This document shows, one piece after another, positions 48,783 to 57,653 of a DNA stretch of 64,000 bases. The stretch comes from an uncultured Bacteroidales bacterium (GTDB taxonomy: Bacteria; Bacteroidota; Bacteroidia; Bacteroidales; Bacteroidaceae): contig CACZAN010000003.1 of assembly GCA_902779165.1 (NCBI GenBank), forward strand, positions 45,115 through 109,114, given 5' to 3'. A program made the position numbers and the translations under genes. A model generated the notes under the pieces. That model searched no databases, was not told the DNA's origin, and saw only the letters and a program-made list of their open reading frames with translations. The stretch's first letter is position 1, and each line of letters begins with the position of its first letter.

Positions 48783-50079
48783 ACCAATTATACACCGGAT
48801 GGGTGATTTCCATTTCCGTCCACGGTGTGACGGCAGCCTGTACCAGTTCGATCTCCACGCCACCTTCTTCGAGGATCTTGAAGATATAGGTGTAGCTGTA
48901 GCCCGGGAGCCAGTGCATGTATTCGGCGGGCACCACGGCAGTCCTTGCCGGGTCGTTGTTCAGGAGGAGCGTCATGGTGTAGCTCCCTTGTGTGTTGTTG
49001 GGCAACACATAGTACCAGATCTCTTTCGACGGGCCTCCATCTGGGATGTACTCCTGATTGAATTCATCCAAGGCTCCGGTGACCCCTTCGGTGGCCGGTG
49101 TCACGGAGAACGACTCTCTCGTTTCCGAACCTGTCAGCGGGTAACTGACCTGGAAAGTGCCCTTGCGGACTATCTTGTCGCCGTTTGTCGGCTTGAAGGA
49201 TTGACTCTTTATCTTGATGCCCTCTGACTCATAAGAGAATATGAACATGTAGCGCACACGTGCGTAAGGCTTCAGGAACTCCAGCACCACCGGCTTGCCG
49301 AACTGCTTGTCGATGTAGTCAGGCAGCACGCCCGTCGAGAACCACAGGCGGGAGAAGTACGGCGTCTTCTCCATTTCATCGGCATCGGTGGCGTCAGCCA
49401 GCATGCTAATCTCATATTTATTGGCCCCATTGGCCCCATAGGACTTATAGGCCTCATAAGGCCCAGCGCTCTCGGCCTCCCAGTTTGTCACCCCAAAGAA
49501 CCTATACGCCTTGGCGGCCCAGTCCCAGTACTTGATGGTCTGTTCGGGGCTCGACATCACATACTCCCAGCCGCTGCTGTTCGTTGTCGTAGAGGCGGCG
49601 CTGCCGCTGTGCCAGACTACCTGGTAGCCCGGGAACACCTCCTGCTTGTCCTCATAGACGTCCGTCTCAGCCGTGTATCTCATATTCTTATAGCCCCACA
49701 CCTTGAAAGTGGTGACACCGGATTCGCTCAGCGGCGTTCCGGCACGAGTCTCAGCCCGGGTGCCCTTCACTCCATTACTCACATCCTGTGCCTCGGTCTC
49801 CTGTCCGCTGAAGCTGATAGGAGTGCCAGTCTCCACTGGCTTGGTCGGCTCAGTCGGCGTCGGAGTCGGCGTCGGCTCCGGCGTGTCGTCGGAGGAGCTG
49901 CAGCAGGCAGAGAGGCAGGTCAGGGAAATGATAAATGATAAATAATAAATGATAAATGATAAAGACCCACAGCGCAGCCCACGAAGCCCACCGGCTCCAT
50001 GACGCCCAAAAGCCTCATGACGCCTATTGGCCCCATTCAGCCCATTCAGCCCATCTCTATATAATCTATTATTTATCAT
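48781..50079 (-). CDS. Fimbrillin-like (Mfa/FimA family) lipoprotein 2
   Basis: A 432-residue lipoprotein with the same leader as its neighbour (MINNRLYRDGLNGLNG, then LSFIIYYLSFIISL). The lipobox LSAC gives Cys59. A TPEPTPTPTPTEPTKP linker follows, then GTRAETRAG (Arg108 and Arg112), a plausible type V pilin processing site. The body carries motifs shared with the large fimbrillins downstream on the map: WEYVMSSPEQTIKYWDWAAK and LPGYSYTYIFKILEEGG. It ends ..PWTEMEITHPVYNW. The ATG at 50079 is favoured over one 21 bases upstream because it matches the leader of two other genes. Role as pilus subunit or cap is inferred. Confidence 0.75.
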   Translation of the reverse strand: MINNRLYRDGLNGLNGANRRHEAFGRHGAGGLRGLRCGSLSFIIYYLSFIISLTCLSACCSSSDDTPEPTPTPTPTEPTKPVETGTPISFSGQETEAQDVSNGVKGTRAETRAGTPLSESGVTTFKVWGYKNMRYTAETDVYEDKQEVFPGYQVVWHSGSAASTTTNSSGWEYVMSSPEQTIKYWDWAAKAYRFFGVTNWEAESAGPYEAYKSYGANGANKYEISMLADATDADEMEKTPYFSRLWFSTGVLPDYIDKQFGKPVVLEFLKPYARVRYMFIFSYESEGIKIKSQSFKPTNGDKIVRKGTFQVSYPLTGSETRESFSVTPATEGVTGALDEFNQEYIPDGGPSKEIWYYVLPNNTQGSYTMTLLLNNDPARTAVVPAEYMHWLPGYSYTYIFKILEEGGVEIELVQAAVTPWTEMEITHPVYNW

Positions 50080-50099
50080 TTCTTCTTTCAATTTTAACA

Positions 50100-50202
50100 T
50101 CGTTGACTTTTCCGCGGCCTTCGTTATTTCGTTATCACGTTCTTACGTTATTTCGACAATTCATCGGCCGCCAATTTTTCAATCTTTCAACGTTTCAACT
50201 TT
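50100..50202. repeat. Duplicated spacer module
   Basis: This spacer repeats the arrangement seen at 47275-47375: CGTTATTTCGTTATCACG units, TTTCGACAATTCATCGGCCG (50151-50170) and TTTCAACTTTTCAA microsatellite. It separates lipoprotein 2 from the AAA/nuclease gene. Confidence 0.8.
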
Positions 50203-51786
50203 TCAACTTTTCAATGTTTCACTCTTCCACTCCTCAATGGTACCGGTCTTGCTGCTGAAGCTGGCACCTATTTGATAGAGGGGACGTGGGTCGGCGTCGT
50301 ATGCGCGTGCGTACGCGCGTTCCTTTATTTGATTTAATGCCTCGTCGGCAGTGCCGTCGAGTTTGAACTCGAAGATGTAGATGTACTTTGGCGTTTCCAC
50401 GATGCAGTCGGCGCGGCCCTCGCTGAGTTGCTTCTCCGTATAGACCGTGTAGCAGCTGATGAGGCGCATGAGCAGGTAGAAGGTGTAGTGGAAGTACAGT
50501 TCCCTGTCCTTCTGGTCCTTCTTTGGCCGCATGCAGTAGGGGGTCTCTGCCAGGAAGGCGGTGAACAGTTTCCGCACCAACTCGAGGTCACCGTCGCGCA
50601 TGGCGCGGACGATTCTTTGAGTCCAAGAAGCGGCTTGTTCATTCAGCTGCAGATAGTCGTTAGCCAACAGGGTGATGACGCCTTGCCTAACCTCATTATT
50701 GGGGAAGTCGAGCTGATACATCTCAAATTCGGGGTCGTAGCCCTTGACGGTGAGGTAGCCTGCCTGGAAGATCATAGGCAGCGGCTTGGCGACGTCTGCC
50801 TTGTAGTTCAGGAATTCGTCGATCGAATGCTCACCGCTGGTGTACGTCATGATGTCTTCCTGGCTATGTCCCAACAGGCGCACAAGATAGGTTGGCGTGC
50901 CGGAGGTGAACCAGTAGTCCCTCATGTCGAGATTGGCAAAAGTGTTGAGGATGCTGAAGGGGTTATAGACGTCTATCATCCGTTTGCTGAAGTGGTAGCC
51001 GTCGTAGCGTTTCTTCAGCAGTTCTTTCGCCTCTTCCTCGTTCTTTCCTAAGGTATCAGCCAGTTCGGCAATGCTTTCGGCAAAGACAGTATGCAACTCC
51101 TCTTCGGTGATGCCGAGCAGGGTGTCGTAACGGTTAGATAGTGAGATGTCATCTGGCTGATTGAAGCCGCTGAACATCGTTATCTGCGAGAATTTTGTAA
51201 TTCCTGTGAGCAGTACGAAGCGCAGGTGGTCGTCGGTGGCCTTGAAGATGGAGAAGAAGGCTTTCAGCAGTTCGCGGTTGCTGATGAGCTGTTTCTCATC
51301 ATCAGGGTTGCCTGTATCCAAGAGGTCGAGCAGCGGCTTGTCGTACTCGTCGATGAGGACAACCACCTGCTGACCGGTCGCCTCGTGCAGACGCGGGATG
51401 AGCGTACGGAAGCGTAATGTGGTGTCTTCTGTATCGAAGCAAGGTAGATTATATTTGACCTCTGTTTCCCGTATCACCTGATTAAGATAGTCTCTTAGGC
51501 TGTTCGGGATGTTCTTGTTAATGCCGTTGAAGTCAAAGCTAATCACCGGATACTTGTTCCACTCCGTCTCCAGCTCCATCATCTTCAGGCCTTCGAACAG
51601 ATCCTTGCGCCCTTCGAAGTACGCCTTAAGGGTGCTGACGAGCAGGCTCTTACCGAAGCGACGCGGGCGTGCAAGGAAGTATATGTGGCCCTGGACCATC
51701 TTGTAAACCAAGTCGGTCTTGTCCACATAGACGAATCCTTCTCTGCGGATCTTCTCAAAGCTCTGTATGCCTATCGGGTACTTCAT
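50203..51786 (-). CDS. AAA-ATPase-like / PD-(D/E)XK nuclease family protein
   Basis: A 527-residue cytoplasmic protein. The N-terminal AAA-ATPase_like domain has MKYPIGIQSFEKIRREGFVY, a Walker A RPRRFGKS (40-47) and Walker B VVLIDEYDKP (141-150). The C-terminal PDDEXK_9-type domain keeps the catalytic set Asp460, Glu473 and Lys475 (GRADCIVE..IFEFK). Length is typical. These genes occur in many divergent copies per Bacteroidales genome, are often near mobile or variable regions, and have no settled function. It sits in the middle of the lipoprotein cluster on the same strand and is probably an insertion there and not a pilus component. Confidence 0.9.
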   Translation of the reverse strand: MKYPIGIQSFEKIRREGFVYVDKTDLVYKMVQGHIYFLARPRRFGKSLLVSTLKAYFEGRKDLFEGLKMMELETEWNKYPVISFDFNGINKNIPNSLRDYLNQVIRETEVKYNLPCFDTEDTTLRFRTLIPRLHEATGQQVVVLIDEYDKPLLDLLDTGNPDDEKQLISNRELLKAFFSIFKATDDHLRFVLLTGITKFSQITMFSGFNQPDDISLSNRYDTLLGITEEELHTVFAESIAELADTLGKNEEEAKELLKKRYDGYHFSKRMIDVYNPFSILNTFANLDMRDYWFTSGTPTYLVRLLGHSQEDIMTYTSGEHSIDEFLNYKADVAKPLPMIFQAGYLTVKGYDPEFEMYQLDFPNNEVRQGVITLLANDYLQLNEQAASWTQRIVRAMRDGDLELVRKLFTAFLAETPYCMRPKKDQKDRELYFHYTFYLLMRLISCYTVYTEKQLSEGRADCIVETPKYIYIFEFKLDGTADEALNQIKERAYARAYDADPRPLYQIGASFSSKTGTIEEWKSETLKS

Positions 51787-51845
51787 GCTCTTATGATCAA
51801 TTCTGAATCTGAATGATCCTTTTCGTTTTTTATATTGCCCTCCGG

Positions 51846-51877
51846 CTCCCCGCCGAGGTGTTGAGCCTCGGCGGGAG
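51846..51877. terminator. Hairpin downstream of large fimbrillin F1
   Basis: CCGCCGAGG and CCTCGGCGG pair around a 7-base loop, with further CTCC/GGAG pairing outside. It lies 17 bases beyond the F1 stop codon on the minus strand. The T tract is absent, so it may instead protect the 3' end. Confidence 0.6.
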
Positions 51878-51894
51878 GGAGAGGGAGAGAGGGG

Positions 51895-54009
51895 TTACTG
51901 GACTCTAATTACCTTGTAAGCATATGTACCAACAGTCTTCACTGCCGTACGCTTGTAGTAGGTTACTTCTGTGCCGCTAGCCGTAGTGGCGGGAGTTGTA
52001 CCATCTGCATCAGTATACAGTTGGTAATTACTACTCATCCATGTAGTTAGGGCACTAGCATTTGCAAACGTATATGCTTCAGATGTGGTATGGTACGTAG
52101 CGGCCGTCTTAATATACTCAAGCACAATAGCAGTAGTTTTATCGACTGCTGTAGCTTTCACTCCGGTGAGTTTCAGAGCGAAGCTCTTCTTGTAATAAGT
52201 ACCTGCGCTAAAGGCAGTTGTAACCTTTGTTTCGCAGGTTGCATCTGAATAGTAAACATTATCCGAAGAAGCCACCCAGTCGCTAGGTGCAGAAGTCAGC
52301 ACGCACTTGATAGATGTGATTGTAGTACCATCCTCCTTAGGAACGCTTGTTGCAATAGCGGGTGCTGTGGTGAAGTTTGTGCTACCATCAGCATTAATAT
52401 TAGCAACTGTAATCTCCTTGGCACCAACGGAAATCTCAGCAAGAGACTCGGCTACACTAGCCTCTGTGATGGGGAAGTTATCGGCATCTGATGTGGTTGC
52501 CTTATAGACATTGATATTTGTGCCGAGGGTCGGACAAACAACCACATTACCATCAACTACGGTCACGTAAATATCAGATCCTGCCTCATATTCGTTCTTG
52601 CCAGTAGTATACTTGCTATCCTTCACGCCGAAGGTCGTGATGCTGGGCTCGCTGACAGTCGTGATGTACTCAGCTACGCCATCCTCAGCAACGATTTCGA
52701 CAGCGTCGAAGGTAATGGGATAGAGACCTTCAGGACTATCGGGATTAACGCCATCTGGTAACTTTGTTTTACCATCTGTGTTGTCAGAGACCTTAAAAAT
52801 ATAAGTATATTTGAAATTGGGCTTCCATTGCAGATAATCTGCTGGAATCTCTGCGGTGGCACCATATACTTTAATAGTCTCACCTGTAACCGGAGCTGTT
52901 AGTGTGTAGTTCACTTTCAACTTGAGACTCTTAGCGTTAGCCTCCTGGGGGAAAACAGAAGTAAACGACTTATCTGTCTTATCATATACAGCATGTCCGA
53001 TATCCTCACCAAGTACTGCAGTTGCTTTCAAACCCGTAGATGCAGCATCTGCACCTCCGAGTGCCAAATAGTTGTTGGCAGTGCCTGAGGTGATTTCAAC
53101 AGTAGGCTGGTTTTCGCGAGCACCAGAATTAATATAGGTCACTGTAAGGCCGACAGCCTTGTCTGTTGTCAAGTTGGGGACATTGGCATAAAACTTGTCT
53201 GTACCCTCTGTTGTCATTGTTGCAAATGTGGGAGAGGCATTATCTACATAACAGAACTTGTCAATGGTTACGGTGTATCCAGGAATAGTCTCATACATAG
53301 CAACACGGATCTGAGAAACGAGGTTGCGGAAAGTAAGCGTTACGTTACCACCATAAGCATTCGAGGCCGTACGATCTGCACCGTTACCTTGCTCGATAAC
53401 ACGTCTATCTGAGAAATACAGCTTGGTGGGATCTGCTCCTGCTGCTAATGTTACAGAGTATCCTTTGTCATAAACGGTGGAACCAGAAACATTCTTTTGA
53501 ATGGTCACGTAATCATTATTGATGTCTGTTGAGTCAGCAGATATCGCCGTGAAGACGTAGTTTGTTGCAGCATAGTCCCAATATTTAATGGTCTGCATAG
53601 CTCCAGGGGCAGGTACAGCAGCTGACGATCCATCCTTCGTTGTGATATTTGCATGATGCTTTGCAGAATGTCCGAAACCCACATACTCCCAGTCCTTTGT
53701 ATTAGAGGTTGTAGTGTAGGCGGTGTTGGCTCCATAGTTTACCTGATAGTTGGGGAATACGTAATTGCCAGCGGAGGGAGCGCTGCCTGTAGACTCGCTC
53801 TTCTCACCATAAACAATAAAACGCTTTCCAAGAGCAATTGCAGCATCTTCACCGCCAGCACGTGTGGCTTGAGGCACATCGAATGCGAAGCTGATAGCCC
53901 CAGGTGTTCCCTGAGAAGTCGTCGGGCTGTTGTCGCCGATGAACTCCTCGTTCATGCAGCTGGTGAATGCTACACTCAGCACAGCTGCGAAGAATAAAAT
54001 CTTTTTCAT
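51895..54009 (-). CDS. Large fimbrillin-like lipoprotein F1 (704 residues)
   Basis: Signal peptide II MKKILFFAAVLSVAFTSC with lipid Cys18. QATRAGGED places an Arg50-Ala type V pilin cleavage motif. The body shares YGANTAYTTTSNTKDWEYVG, TIKYWDYAATNYVF and FKYTYIFKVSDNTDGKT with paralogues F2 and F3. Two short modules near the C-terminus read ..YYSDATCE..GTYYKK and ..YTDADGTTPAT..TYYKR. The protein ends TYAYKVIRVQ, a strand shared by F2 and F3. It is much longer than ordinary FimA/Mfa1 (350-560 residues). The start at 54009 gives a proper lipoprotein signal; an upstream in-frame ATG would not. Likely a pilus subunit or adhesin exported as a lipoprotein. Confidence 0.8.
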   Translation of the reverse strand: MKKILFFAAVLSVAFTSCMNEEFIGDNSPTTSQGTPGAISFAFDVPQATRAGGEDAAIALGKRFIVYGEKSESTGSAPSAGNYVFPNYQVNYGANTAYTTTSNTKDWEYVGFGHSAKHHANITTKDGSSAAVPAPGAMQTIKYWDYAATNYVFTAISADSTDINNDYVTIQKNVSGSTVYDKGYSVTLAAGADPTKLYFSDRRVIEQGNGADRTASNAYGGNVTLTFRNLVSQIRVAMYETIPGYTVTIDKFCYVDNASPTFATMTTEGTDKFYANVPNLTTDKAVGLTVTYINSGARENQPTVEITSGTANNYLALGGADAASTGLKATAVLGEDIGHAVYDKTDKSFTSVFPQEANAKSLKLKVNYTLTAPVTGETIKVYGATAEIPADYLQWKPNFKYTYIFKVSDNTDGKTKLPDGVNPDSPEGLYPITFDAVEIVAEDGVAEYITTVSEPSITTFGVKDSKYTTGKNEYEAGSDIYVTVVDGNVVVCPTLGTNINVYKATTSDADNFPITEASVAESLAEISVGAKEITVANINADGSTNFTTAPAIATSVPKEDGTTITSIKCVLTSAPSDWVASSDNVYYSDATCETKVTTAFSAGTYYKKSFALKLTGVKATAVDKTTAIVLEYIKTAATYHTTSEAYTFANASALTTWMSSNYQLYTDADGTTPATTASGTEVTYYKRTAVKTVGTYAYKVIRVQ

Positions 54010-54080
54010 AATCTTCTTATTTTTAATTGTTAATACTTGTTTTCTATATAAAGGGGTTATATATGGTTGTATATGAACTT

Positions 54081-54401
54081 TCAATTCGTAATTCCCAATT
54101 TTCTCTCTTGTTCCATTATCACGCGGTATCTCCGCTGGAGTGCCACCAGCACGCTTCGTTCAGCCAAAGGGTTCAGGCCTCGAAAGGTGGTGTGACGTTT
54201 CAGTTCGTCGAGCGGCATCTCCATGAGCAGCTTCGCGATGCATTCATCAGCAAACGAGTTGGACACCACATTCACACCCGTGAAGTCAAGGACGACCTTC
54301 TCGCCCCTGCTGATGAGTTCCATCAACTTCTGGCGCAACTTCTGTCCCATGTCGCGCGTACCGAAGTCGGTGCCGTATTCTATGAACTTAAACTCTACCA
54401 T
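54081..54401 (-). CDS. DUF4325 (STAS-like) protein
   Basis: A 106-residue protein with the DUF4325 core EKVVLDFTGVNVVSNSFADECIAKLL, the STAS-like pattern seen in small regulatory proteins that often accompany ATPase or nuclease genes in phage-defence and regulatory loci. Its ATG overlaps the stop of a 43-residue frame (ATGGTAG), which suggests translational coupling. The role is unknown. Confidence 0.8.
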   Translation of the reverse strand: MVEFKFIEYGTDFGTRDMGQKLRQKLMELISRGEKVVLDFTGVNVVSNSFADECIAKLLMEMPLDELKRHTTFRGLNPLAERSVLVALQRRYRVIMEQERKLGITN

Positions 54402-54526
54402 AATGTCTCCAGTTCGTTTGTTTCCACAAATGTTTCGTTGTACTCTTCTGCAGCATCGGTCCTATGGTCAACGATTTGGTTCGGATCAATCTCTTCACTG
54501 GTAACTATATCTGTTTTCTTATGCAC
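54395..54526 (-). CDS. Small acidic ORF coupled to the DUF4325 gene (43 residues)
   Basis: A short frame starting at GTG (54526-54524), reading MHKKTDIVTSEEIDPNQIVD and ending ..NELETLW. Its stop TAG overlaps the first bases of the DUF4325 gene (ATGGTAG). It is acidic, without membrane or signal features, and no family is recognised. It begins 12 bases after the stop of the upstream 111-residue gene, so the three form a tight set. The GTG start and small size make it tentative. Confidence 0.4.
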   Translation of the reverse strand: MHKKTDIVTSEEIDPNQIVDHRTDAAEEYNETFVETNELETLW

Positions 54527-54538
54527 TATCAGTCCAGA

Positions 54539-54874
54539 TTACTGTAGCCATTGGAACTCTCTTTTGAGCATTGCATCTGATTCCTCTGCTGTTACATACT
54601 CTCCTCGCAGATACTGCTGATGGGACTCGTCGATGCGAGCGTGCAGCTCTTCGAGGGTGTAGGGTGGCAGGTCGCTGTCGAATGTGTCCCATGCTGCGTC
54701 ATCATCAGCGTCCTCATCGCTAACCACTTCCTGAGTGATATAGCTAATCAGACACTTCTTGTCTGCAATGCTCAGGCCACTAATCTGTGTGAGCAGACCG
54801 CTGTTCACCAGTTTTTCGCTCATGCCGTATGTCATTGACATCGGCTCGCTGACCATATCATTATATTTTTCCAT
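54539..54874 (-). CDS. Hypothetical protein, possibly antitoxin-like (111 residues)
   Basis: A soluble acidic protein with no signal. The first half is MEKYNDMVSEPMSMTYGMSE followed by LSIADKKCLISYITQEVV. The second half has an acidic stretch (SDEDADDDAAW) and a helical end PYTLEELHARIDESHQQYLRGEYVT-AEESDAML. The ELHARIDE..G-x-x-T-x-EE form resembles small addiction-module antitoxins, but no toxin is identified beside it. It is first of a three-gene set with the 43-residue ORF and DUF4325, inserted between fimbrillin genes F2 and F1. Confidence 0.6.
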   Translation of the reverse strand: MEKYNDMVSEPMSMTYGMSEKLVNSGLLTQISGLSIADKKCLISYITQEVVSDEDADDDAAWDTFDSDLPPYTLEELHARIDESHQQYLRGEYVTAEESDAMLKREFQWLQ

Positions 54875-55010
54875 ATATTGTCTTTCGAGGCGACAGCCTC
54901 TCTTTCTTTTCTACTTTGAGCAGACATACATAGAGTCTGTCCCTACGATCTACGCGCGCGTACCTTATTTATATAATATGTTTCTTTTGTATCTTTTTTC
55001 TTTTGAAGCC

Positions 55011-55059
55011 CATCGAGGGGTCTTGCCCGATCGCGCTTGCTCGCGCAAGCCCCTCGATG
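55011..55059. terminator. Imperfect hairpin downstream of F2
   Basis: CATCGAGGGG..TTGC pairs with GCAAG-CCCCTCGATG. It lies between F2 and the 111-residue gene; a second hairpin follows at 55076-55122. No T tract is seen. Confidence 0.45.
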
Positions 55060-55075
55060 AGATTTCTGTCTGATA

Positions 55076-55122
55076 CCAAGTGGAGCTTCAACAGGAGCAA
55101 GCTCGAGCGCGACTCCACTTGG
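55076..55122. terminator. Hairpin just downstream of the F2 stop codon
   Basis: CCAAGTGGAG pairs perfectly with CTCCACTTGG, with an inner GAGC..GCTC stem in the loop. The minus-strand F2 stop codon lies 17 bases away. Confidence 0.55.
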
Positions 55123-55139
55123 GTTGGGGAGGGTTAGGG

Positions 55140-57506
55140 TTAATCAACCACCTTGATGACCTTCACAGCGTATGCACCACTGTTGCGGATATATGTATCG
55201 AAGACGAATGTATTAGCGTCTGCCGTTGTCGTGCTTCCATCACCATCAGAAAGAGAAGCAACAGCAACTTTCAGCAACCCTGCAGGTAGATTTGTTTTTC
55301 CATCTACACTAACGAAGGAATAAGTATAACTCGTTCCGTTGGTTGTTGTCTTAGAAAAGTAAACGTAGCCATCGGCTACAGCTTCATTCGCTGAGGTCGT
55401 TGTAGTTATACCACTCAGGGTGGTAGTTGTGATGTACTTTGTGCCACTAGCTATAGTACCTGTTGTTTGACCAGTAGGTTGATAAATTGTCTTTGTGGTC
55501 TTGGCTGCATCTGAGTAATCATAAACATAAGCATAAGTGCCAGGTGCAAAACCTGAGGCTGTAATAGCTATCTTGGCTGCTTTACCAGCAGTACTTCCTA
55601 AATCGATCTCCTTATCATCAACACCATTCACAATCTTTAATACCGTTGCATCGATATTATCATTCGGAGTCAAAACAACACCATTACGACCTGTGATAGT
55701 ACCAGAAACGTTAGATGACTGATTCTGCAATGCGTCCATCACGTCTGCCTCAGTACAACGCTTATAGTATGTCGTTGATGTTGAGAATGTACCAGTTGCA
55801 GCTGTGTTACATACAGCATCGGTGAAATAGCCTTCTGGCCATCCTGCGGGTTGTGTAGTATATGTCTTACCAGAAGTGACTGCGTAAAGGAGTGATTTCT
55901 TTGTTGATGCTCCAGTAGCGGTTCCATTCAAGTCTGTCTTCAGCGTTGCTGGAGAAGGGGTATTATCCATTACCTGAACATAAACATCCTTAGCAGTAGC
56001 GATTGAATACTCATTCTTAGACTTGTCGTGATTCTGCTGATAAGTAGTGATTGTGGGAGTAGCAACAGTGGTAATGGTTGTCTGCTCACCAGAAACGTCC
56101 TTGATTTCAGCTACGACAGCATCAAAGGTAATTGGATATAAGCCCTTATTATCTACAGTAGCTGTAGTCGTTGTCCAACCATTGGTGTTGTCAGAAATCT
56201 TGAAGACATAGGTATAAGCATAGTTAGGCTGCCATACGGTATATGTAGAAGGAATAACGGCCTTTGCGCCATAGACATTGATGGTCTCACCGGAACCGTC
56301 GGTAGAAATCAACGTATAATCTACACGAAGGGTAAGAGGAGCTGCATAAGTACCAGTAACTGGGAATACTACCTGGTAATAATTTACTGCTGCATTACCT
56401 GCATAAGTTGCCTGAGGAAGTGAACGTCCCAGATAGAGGCTACCCGCTTCCTCATAGCCCTCTGCAGTGGCTTTATTTGCAAGACTGCCAAAAGACTGAG
56501 AAGTAGCTGGAGTTGCTGGAGCGACTGGAGCGACTGGAGTTACAGATACAGATGCTTTCTTGTAGTTTTGATTGCCTGAATTATCTGAACCCACATTGGG
56601 GAAAGATACAACAATTGTGCCCCTCTCTGGGAAACCATAAGTTGCATTCGCGCTAATCAAAGCGGCAGTTGTGGTAGAGCCGCTACCGAGATCACTTGAG
56701 GATATCACTGTTGCATCAGCAGCATCTACCGTATAGAACTTAACGCTATTGGCCTGTATAGAGTATCCAGGCACAGTCTCATATAGAGCAAGACGAATCT
56801 TTGAGCCGAGGTTCTTAAACTGCAGGCTTACCTCCTTGCCATAGTTTGCCTTTGCCACCGTTGTGATGTCGGTGATATAGGCACTCTTAAGAGCATCGAT
56901 GGTTGGGATGTAGAAAGTATAGGCTGTCGCAGCATTCTTAAGGCCGTCACCGTACTTCATTGCTGTTACACCAATTTCATCAGTTGCAACATCATCGTCA
57001 GTATCTGTAGTTGATCCTGAAAGGTCTGTCTTTTTAACTGCTTTGTATGTTCCCGTTGAGAAAGCATGGAAGTCATACTGTGCGGTGCTGTAGTCCCAGA
57101 ACTTGATGGTCTGATTATTAAGAGAAGATAGCTTCACATAGTTTTCACAACCTGTTGTTGTCCCCGGAATAATACCTACATATTCCCAGTTTGCGGTATT
57201 CGACTCAGTTGTACCAGCAGTGTTTGTACCGTAATGTACCAAGTAGTTATCAAATACTAGCGTCTCAGATGGATTTTTTGCTCCTTCAGTACCCTTCGTA
57301 CCTGCTACATAAAAATTATTGCCAAGCAGTGTTGCAGCCTCATTACCTATGATATCAGCACGAGTCGTCCTCTGGAGGCTTAATCCGAAGTTGATAGCGT
57401 TGCTACCATCTTCAATTGAAGTGGGACCATTGTCTCCGACATAGTTGTCGTCAGCGCAACCGACCATCACTGCGAGGGCGGATGCGAGTAATAAATACTT
57501 TTTCAT
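55140..57506 (-). CDS. Large fimbrillin-like lipoprotein F2 (788 residues)
   Basis: Signal peptide II MKKYLLLASALAVMVGC with lipid Cys17, then RTTRADIIGNEA with Arg49-Ala. Shared blocks with F1 and F3 include NYLVHYGTNTAGTTESNTAN, TIKFWDYSTAQYDFHAF and YAYTYVFKISDNTNGWT. The C-terminal half holds three or more short modules of the TYYKR / GTKYIT / GYVYFSK kind, often separated by VMDALQNQSSNVSGTITGRN. The end reads GAYAVKVIKVVD. The start at 57506 yields the proper lipoprotein signal. Between F3 and F2 are only 147 bases, so they are probably in one operon. Function inferred as pilus shaft or adhesin protein. Confidence 0.8.
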   Translation of the reverse strand: MKKYLLLASALAVMVGCADDNYVGDNGPTSIEDGSNAINFGLSLQRTTRADIIGNEAATLLGNNFYVAGTKGTEGAKNPSETLVFDNYLVHYGTNTAGTTESNTANWEYVGIIPGTTTGCENYVKLSSLNNQTIKFWDYSTAQYDFHAFSTGTYKAVKKTDLSGSTTDTDDDVATDEIGVTAMKYGDGLKNAATAYTFYIPTIDALKSAYITDITTVAKANYGKEVSLQFKNLGSKIRLALYETVPGYSIQANSVKFYTVDAADATVISSSDLGSGSTTTAALISANATYGFPERGTIVVSFPNVGSDNSGNQNYKKASVSVTPVAPVAPATPATSQSFGSLANKATAEGYEEAGSLYLGRSLPQATYAGNAAVNYYQVVFPVTGTYAAPLTLRVDYTLISTDGSGETINVYGAKAVIPSTYTVWQPNYAYTYVFKISDNTNGWTTTTATVDNKGLYPITFDAVVAEIKDVSGEQTTITTVATPTITTYQQNHDKSKNEYSIATAKDVYVQVMDNTPSPATLKTDLNGTATGASTKKSLLYAVTSGKTYTTQPAGWPEGYFTDAVCNTAATGTFSTSTTYYKRCTEADVMDALQNQSSNVSGTITGRNGVVLTPNDNIDATVLKIVNGVDDKEIDLGSTAGKAAKIAITASGFAPGTYAYVYDYSDAAKTTKTIYQPTGQTTGTIASGTKYITTTTLSGITTTTSANEAVADGYVYFSKTTTNGTSYTYSFVSVDGKTNLPAGLLKVAVASLSDGDGSTTTADANTFVFDTYIRNSGAYAVKVIKVVD

Positions 57507-57616
57507 AATCTTCATATTGGTTAAGTTGTTAATAATGTTTATTTCTCTTTTGTTGCACGTTAAGGCCCGGCCTTTCACGTGCGCGAACCTTTATATATAC
57601 ATTGTTTTTCTCTGAT

Positions 57617-57645
57617 GCCCGACAAGGAGTCGAACCTTGTCGGGC
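57617..57645. terminator. Hairpin downstream of F3
   Basis: GCCCGACAAGG pairs perfectly with CCTTGTCGGGC (11 bp, 7-base loop), 8 bases beyond the F3 stop codon. Its position matches the hairpins after F1 and F2. Confidence 0.65.
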
Positions 57646-57653
57646 TTTGGTCG

